Position numbers and translations under genes: made by a program. From Mesostigma viride (Eukaryota; Streptophyta; Mesostigmatophyceae; Mesostigmatales; Mesostigmataceae), in NCBI GenBank assembly GCA_009746045.1, contig RPFO01000938.1, forward strand, positions 580,262 through 644,261: DNA of 64,000 bases. The letters run 5' to 3'. Shown here one piece after another: positions 58,847 to 64,000 of this stretch; position 1 is the stretch's first letter; the number at the start of each line of letters is the position of its first letter. A model generated the notes under the pieces. It saw nothing but the letters and a program-made list of their open reading frames with translations, searched no databases and was not told the origin of the DNA.

Positions 58847-61800
58847 TTATGAGCTGAAGGATAGGTCGGGGTACCCGCCATCCCCATGACTCCCGGGGGG
58901 TAACTCTGGCAGCCGCGCGGGGGCGCTGCTCCGTTCCGGCGCGTCCCTCGCCAAGGAACTAATCGCGGGGTTGCCGAACCTGCTGCCACCCGGCACGCCC
59001 CTGTCCTCCCAAGAGCCCTCATGACCACGCGGCGCCAGCGGGCTGCCGATGTCAAAGGGGCTACCGATCTCGAGGACCCCCCCCCCGGGGCTGCTGATCT
59101 CGGATGGATACGGGGTAGTACCCACACCCGAGAGCACCGGTGTTATTAAGACATCCGGCACCCACGACCCCTCACTCCCGGGCAGTAAGGGGCTGTCCGT
59201 GTCGGTTGCGCGGGGGGTGTCGGCCTCAGGAACGGGGGGGCACGCCGCGCCCCCCCCACGTGTCGGACTCGGCCTGACTTCGGGGTGAAAAGGGGGGCTG
59301 GCCATCTCAGGGTGGCAGGGTGTCCCTGACTCCGGAATGGACTCGTGACCCGCGGGCGCCGAGGCCCCTGCCCTGCCCGGCCCCGCCCCTGCACCACCGG
59401 CCGCCACCCCCTCGGTACCCTTCTCGACCAACGCTGCGCGCCGGTTCAAGGCGGCCATGAGCTCGTCAGAATTGACGCTGGGGGGGAGGGACTTCACGGA
59501 TCGCAGCGACAGGTGCGCTGCGGATGTGGCACCAACAATGGGGCCACGAATAGACGCCGCGCCGGCCCCGGCCACATGCCCGGCCGCCTTCCCACCATCC
59601 TTGCTGGGATCCTGCTGCGTTACCGGCGCGTCCTCCTGCCCACCCACAACCCCTGCAGCAGGGTGGCTGCCCGCGTGGGTGGCCACGCTCGTGCGACCAA
59701 AGCCCGGCGCTGGCGCAGGGAGGAGCGGGGCCCCCCTCGGCTCGTGCCCCACCGAGAGGAACTGGGACGCCGACGTCCGGTGCGGCGCGTGGTGATGTGG
59801 CGCGCCGTGACTGGCCGGTGCTGCTGAAGACGAAGGGAGCGGGACGGACGCAAACACCGCGGCACCCCTCTCCACCGACGATGACGTCGACGACGACACC
59901 GATGGCTGCCCACCTGCGTCCTGTCCTCCACTGCCCCCCCCCCTTCCTCTCGGTGCCTCTGCCGGTTCAGTAGCCGCTGCAGCTCTTCCCCTGGCCCCGA
60001 TCCCCCGATCGTCATGTTGGTCATGGTCACGTAGTCGCTGGCCGATGTCACGCTGCCCCCGCTGCGGGCCACGCCGACGCTCGTGCGGCCGCTCCTCGGG
60101 CGGCCCATCGTCGAAGACAAGGAGAGCCGGTCCTTGAGTCCAGTGTCCTTGGCGCCCTCCCTGTCCTTACTGTCCCCGAGCGTTGATGACGTGGCGTCCA
60201 CGCCGCCCGCCCGGTGCAAGTGCCCCTCATCCCCGAGCTTCTCCAACATGCCCGCTCCTAATCGGTCTGACGACCGCTTCGGGCTCAAGACCACGGGAGG
60301 GTCTGCGGGCCCCCCCGGCTTGGGCCCCTCCCCCCCCTCAGAGTCCGCCGGGGCCCCCTCCCCCGCGGGCGCGATGTCCGCAAACATGCTGCGAGGTAAA
60401 CCCCGGCTGCTCCACGAGCGCCCACTCGAGCTGCTCTCCTGTGGTGTCAGCCCCAGGACCCGATCCCCGTAATACGCACCCGGCGTGAGCGCCCCCCCCC
60501 CCGGCGTGAGCGGTCCGGGGGAAGGCAGCGCCCCATCCTCGTTGCTGCCCCCTCCGAGGGGGCCCAGCGACGGTGGCGCCTGCTGTCGCAGCTTCGCGTT
60601 GATCGTCGCGTACGGGTCCACCCACAGCATGTCCCCGTCACGGCCCGAACGGAGCGTCGCCAGGAGAGCCTCGGCCTCGGCCGCGGCCGCCGCCGCCTCC
60701 TCGGCCGAGTCATGCTCGTCGTCGTTGTCGAGAGAAAGCACCGCGGGGCACAGGCGCGGCGGCTTGGTCAACGTGGGCCGCCGGAGAAGCTCCGGTTTCC
60801 CGCCGCTGTCGGCCTTTGGTGACGTGGAACAGAACGCGGATGCGTCCCCGGTCCCCTCCCCACCATTGTCGGCGTGGCTTTTGTCCTGGTGGCCCAGCAA
60901 TCTCCCCACCTCGCGCGCCACGGTGCTATTGTCGGCCGTCACCATCGACGCGCGCCGCTGTCTCGAGAGGATATTCTCCAGCTCCGCAGTGGGGCCCGCG
61001 CCGTCGCCCGCCGGGTGCCCCGCGCTCTCCCTCTGCGACTTGAACTGGGCAATGCGGTCCTCCACCGCCCTCAGGGACGAGAACGGGCGAGGGGAGCCCA
61101 GCGTGGCGTTCAAGCGACCGCCACCGCCGCTCGACGAATTGGGCGAGACCTCGAGCGAATCGGGCTCCGTCTGGCGGCGCAAGTTTGAGAGGGGGCTCGT
61201 GGGCCCGCCCCCGCCCCTGCCCCCACTCCCATAGGCCTCCTCGGACGCTATGCGGCCCAGCGGGCTCCGGGGCGATGTGGGCGACTCGTCCTTACCAGAC
61301 ATGAGGGAGAGCCGCTCAGCCACCTCGCCGAATGAGTGCGTGCGCTGGAGCTCCGTCCCTGAGCTGTTGGCCGAGTCGTGCCCGCTGGACCCGCGCACCG
61401 ACGAAAACTCGTATGCCCGCCTGCGGGGGGGGGGGAGGGAGGGCATGGAAGAAAGGAAAGGAGAAACGGGCCGGAGAGGGGGGAGGGAAAAAAAGGGGGA
61501 GAAACGGGGGCCGGGGAGGAAGGGGGCGCACGAACAAGGAAGGGCGCATGAGCGGATGGGATAGCAGTGTGAACCTTTGGCTTGTTATATTTCACCAGGT
61601 GTTGAGACAGGAAGGTGTTGGTGCTTATCCCATCTGCTGTGAAAGGGCATGTCCCATAGGGCGGTGTGCTTTCATTGAGTCCCTCGCGGTAAGGTCAGGA
61701 TTCATGAGCTCATGCGATAGCCAAAGGCCGCCTTGCCAGGAGGGGGAAGGAAGCCCCATCAAGCCGAGGGGCAGGGAAGGGAAAACGGAAGTGGATCAAG

Positions 61801-62456
61801 GGAGGGAGGCACAGTAAGGTGGTGTGGGGGGGGAAGAAAATGTAATGCCGGGAAGGTGGAGCGTACCCTAGCATATTCTGTCAGTCAAGAGAGAGCCCCC
61901 CCCCCTTGTTCTGCCGGCCCGGTCTTGGCCCTCCGTTCTGTCACTTCCCTTTGCTACATGCCCCCTCCGCGCCCCCCTGCCTCTCTGTGCCCCTTCCTTT
62001 CTGTTTCCTGGTTTCCCCCAGCCGCCGACCAGCGTGATAACGCATCAAGCAGCCCTTGTTTTGTCACCTGCACATGCCCTCCCTCCCCCATCACAACCCC
62101 TTCCCCCCCCTCCCCCTCTCAAGCCCACCTGCGTGAGAACGCGTTGAGCAGCTCCTCCTGCTTGGCGGCGTCCGCCTTCTCCTTCTCCCGCATCGCCGCC
62201 TCCCGCTCCTGCCGCCGCTTCTTCGCCTCCTTCTTGGCCTTCTTGATGCGGTCACGCTCCAGCTTGTTGCTCTCGGCCACGTCGTGCACGATGCGCTTGA
62301 TCTCCTCCTGGATCGCCGCCTCGCGCTCGCTGCTGGTGTCCGCACCCGCGTCACCGCCGGGAGGGGTAGGGGACAGCGCGTGGCCCGTCACGCGTTCCAT
62401 CTGGGCCACGCGGGCTTCCGCGAGGGCGCGCGTGCGCTTTTCCAGCTCCTCGGCGG
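58847..62456 (-). CDS. Large Ser/Pro/Gly-rich host protein, partial (continues right)
   Basis: Two exons: 62,456-62,129 (starts after CCCCCCCAG; Glu/Lys/Arg-rich coiled coil EAAIQEEIKRIVHDVAESNK, then REKEKADAAKQEELLNAFSR) and 61,420-58,847 (donor CAG|GTGGGC, acceptor CCCGCAG, phase preserved). The long exon encodes a low-complexity protein with possible phospho-motifs (DESPTSPRSPLGR, LSRQRRASMVTADNS, LLNRQRHREEGGG). The frame shifts by one at a G10 run (59,934-59,943): the upstream frame dies soon after, while the other frame continues to the stop TAA at 58,847. Likely one protein with a real or assembly indel. Family not recognised. Confidence 0.6.
61421..62128 (-). other. Intron of the Ser/Pro-rich gene
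   Basis: Purine-rich near its 3' end on the minus-strand boundary (G and A runs at 61,426-61,520) and C-rich at 62,095-62,120. No exon seen inside. Confidence 0.5.
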
Positions 62457-62464
62457 CTGGGGGG

Positions 62465-63135
62465 GGGTGGAGAATGAAAGATGGGGAGAAGGGGGGAAGG
62501 GGAAGAAGAAGGGCAGGGGGAGGCATTACAAAGAGGGGAAGGAAGGGGGGAAGTGGGGGGTGGGGGGGAAGGGGAAGAGAAGGGGAAAAGAAGGCGAAAA
62601 GAAGGGGGGAGAGAAGGGGAAAAGAAGGGGAAGAGAGGGGGGGGGAAAGGGGTAAAAAGGGGAAAAGAAGGGGAAAAGAAGGGGAAAATAAGGGGAAGAG
62701 AAGGGGAAGAGAAGGGGAAAAGAGGGGGGAGAGAAGGGGAAGAGAAGGGGAAGAGAAGGGGAAGAGAAGGGGAAGAGGAGGGGAAGAGAAGGGGAAAAGA
62801 AGGGGAAAAGAAGGGGAAGCCAAGGGGAAGAGAAGGGGAAGAGAAGGGGAAGCATAGGGGAAGAGAAGGGAAAGAGAAGGGGAAAAGAAGGGGAAAAGAA
62901 GGGGAAAAGAAGCGGAAAAGAAGCGGAAAAGAAGGGGAAGAGAAGGGGAAAAGAAGGGGAAGCCAAGGGGAAGAGAAGGGGAAGAGAAGGGGAAGCAAAG
63001 GGGAAGAGAAGGGGAAGAGAAGGGGAAGAGAAGGGGAAGAGAGGGGGAAGAGAAGGGGAAGAGAGGGGGAAGAGAAGGGGAAGAGAAGGGGAAGAGAAGG
63101 GGAAGAGAAGGGGAAGAGAAGGGGAGCAAAGGGAA
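62465..63135. repeat. 11-bp minisatellite GGGGAAGAGAA
   Basis: About 50 units of GGGGAAGAGAA / GGGGAAAAGAA. Long ORFs on both strands (Lys/Gly/Glu/Arg and Ser/Pro/Leu/Phe repeats) are artefacts. Lies upstream of the coiled-coil exon, so probably intronic. Confidence 0.92.
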
Positions 63136-63236
63136 GAGGGTAGAGAAGGGGGGCAGAAGCGGGAGAGATGTTAGGGGGAAGGGAATGTAGCGGAGGGGTG
63201 ACAGGGGGGGGGCAGCTGTGCAAGAGGAGCAAGACA

Positions 63237-63418
63237 CATGGGGATGTGGGCAGGTGGGCAGGTGGGCAGGTGGGCAGGTGGCAAGGTGGCAAGGTGGCAA
63301 GGTGGCGAGGCGCCGAGGCGCCGAGGCGGCGCGGCGGCGCGGCGGCGCGGCGGCAATGCGGCAAGGCGGCAAGGCGGCAAGGTGGCAAGTTGGCAAGTTG
63401 GCAAGGTGGCAAGGTGTG
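63237..63418. repeat. 8-bp GGTGGGCA / GGTGGCAA minisatellite
   Basis: Octamer array grading from GGTGGGCA through GGTGGCAA and GCGGCGCG to GGCGGCAA. Confidence 0.9.
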
Positions 63419-63566
63419 GGGAGGAAGCAGATAACAAGAAGGGAAGCGTCTTCAGAGGAGAGTGGGGAGCCAACCCGCGTGGATGGGCAGTTGGCGACCA
63501 CAATACCCGCACGTCGATCATGTCCGAGAATATGCCTGTGCCTCCAGCCATGCGTGGGAAGGCGCA

Positions 63567-63665
63567 TTCTGTGTCCGCATCAAATGACATGGGTAAGTAC
63601 TCTGTGTCCGCATCAAATGACATGGGTAAGTACTCTGTATCCACATCAAATGACAGGGGCAAGCG
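63567..63665 (+). repeat. 33-bp tandem repeat with GTAAGT
   Basis: Three units of 33 bp (core GTGTCCGCATCAAATGACAT followed by GGGTAAGTAC); the third is degraded. The first two contain a consensus 5' splice site GGGTAAGT. Confidence 0.8.
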
Positions 63666-64000
63666 TACTGGAACATCTCTCCAGCTATGGCAGGGCAAGG
63701 AAGGCGTGGACGACGGAGGGAGTGGGTATCCCCACCATGAAACCAACTACGCAACTAGTGAATATGACCCATTCTTCGTGCGCTCCTGAACACCCTCGTT
63801 ACAAGACTCGGCACTGCCGGCTCCCTGGGATACTTGCCCCCCCCCCCCGGAGTGAACTGGCTGGCTCATGGATGCCTTGAGGGTGCAGGGTGACTCATCC
63901 GCCCGCTACCATGCTTTGCGATGCATCAGGACCTTTGGTGAGGGTGGGCTTGGGTACCGTGAGCGTGAGGGCCGGCTTGCCAGGTAAATCATTTCAGAAC
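63666..64000. other. No gene seen
   Basis: Unremarkable sequence with a short C run at ~63,838-63,848. A further upstream exon of the minus-strand gene may lie beyond the window. Confidence 0.4.

Noticed and set aside
62465-63567. Long ORFs (up to ~480 aa) over the minisatellites
   Set aside because: They are open only because the 11-bp and 8-bp repeats lack stops; composition is pure repeat. The first part overlaps a real coiled-coil exon on the minus strand.

Overview
The window looks like nuclear DNA of a green alga (Chlorophyta, probably volvocalean). The support is a six-exon, plastid-targeted isopropylmalate isomerase small-subunit gene of chlorophyte type with GC-rich exons, TGTAA poly(A)-type signals behind two genes, long low-complexity introns and dense retroelements. 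The species is inferred, not shown. The most notable object is an 18.2 kb integrated polinton-like virus (PLV) at about 34,766-52,997. It is bounded by inverted terminal repeats and carries a double-jelly-roll major capsid protein, a penton-type minor capsid protein, an A32-like packaging ATPase, a tyrosine recombinase, and a primase joined to a UL9/OriBP-type helicase.

Layout. 1-1,164 is purine satellite. 1,370-5,230 is an unrecognised minus-strand multi-exon gene that continues off the left edge. 5,231-5,667 is its divergent promoter region shared with LEU1S, split by an L1-type LINE (5,685-10,651) with 17-bp target-site duplications. 10,820-15,207 is LEU1S, with a PIF/Harbinger MITE in intron 2. 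15,750-34,760 is a nested repeat block: ORF1-only (HAL1-like) retroelements, a (GAATT)70 tail, a TTAA-flanked piggyBac-like element, a TAA-flanked Harbinger-like element, LINE fragments, a long inverted repeat, an hAT-like element with an 8-bp TSD, and a PD-(D/E)XK-like ORF. Then comes the PLV, followed by an ORF1-only element (53,000-54,545), a second LINE (54,546-57,300) and a minus-strand Ser/Pro-rich gene (58,847-62,456, continuing to the right) with large minisatellites in its intron.

PLV organisation. Two divergent transcription units leave a 41-bp gap at 45,158-45,198. The leftward unit is mostly virion genes: a 1,078-aa fibre-like protein, a zinc-finger basic protein, minor capsid, a small helical protein, major capsid, a 56-aa ORF, an Ig-like/lectin-like fibre and two unknowns. 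The rightward unit carries a coiled-coil protein, packaging ATPase, AT-hook protein, a Pol III-like B-box locus, tyrosine recombinase and primase-helicase. All structural genes read through, but the primase-helicase is split over shifted frames. Similar single-base shifts at homopolymers occur in the LINEs and in one host gene, so both decay and uncorrected assembly indels must be considered.
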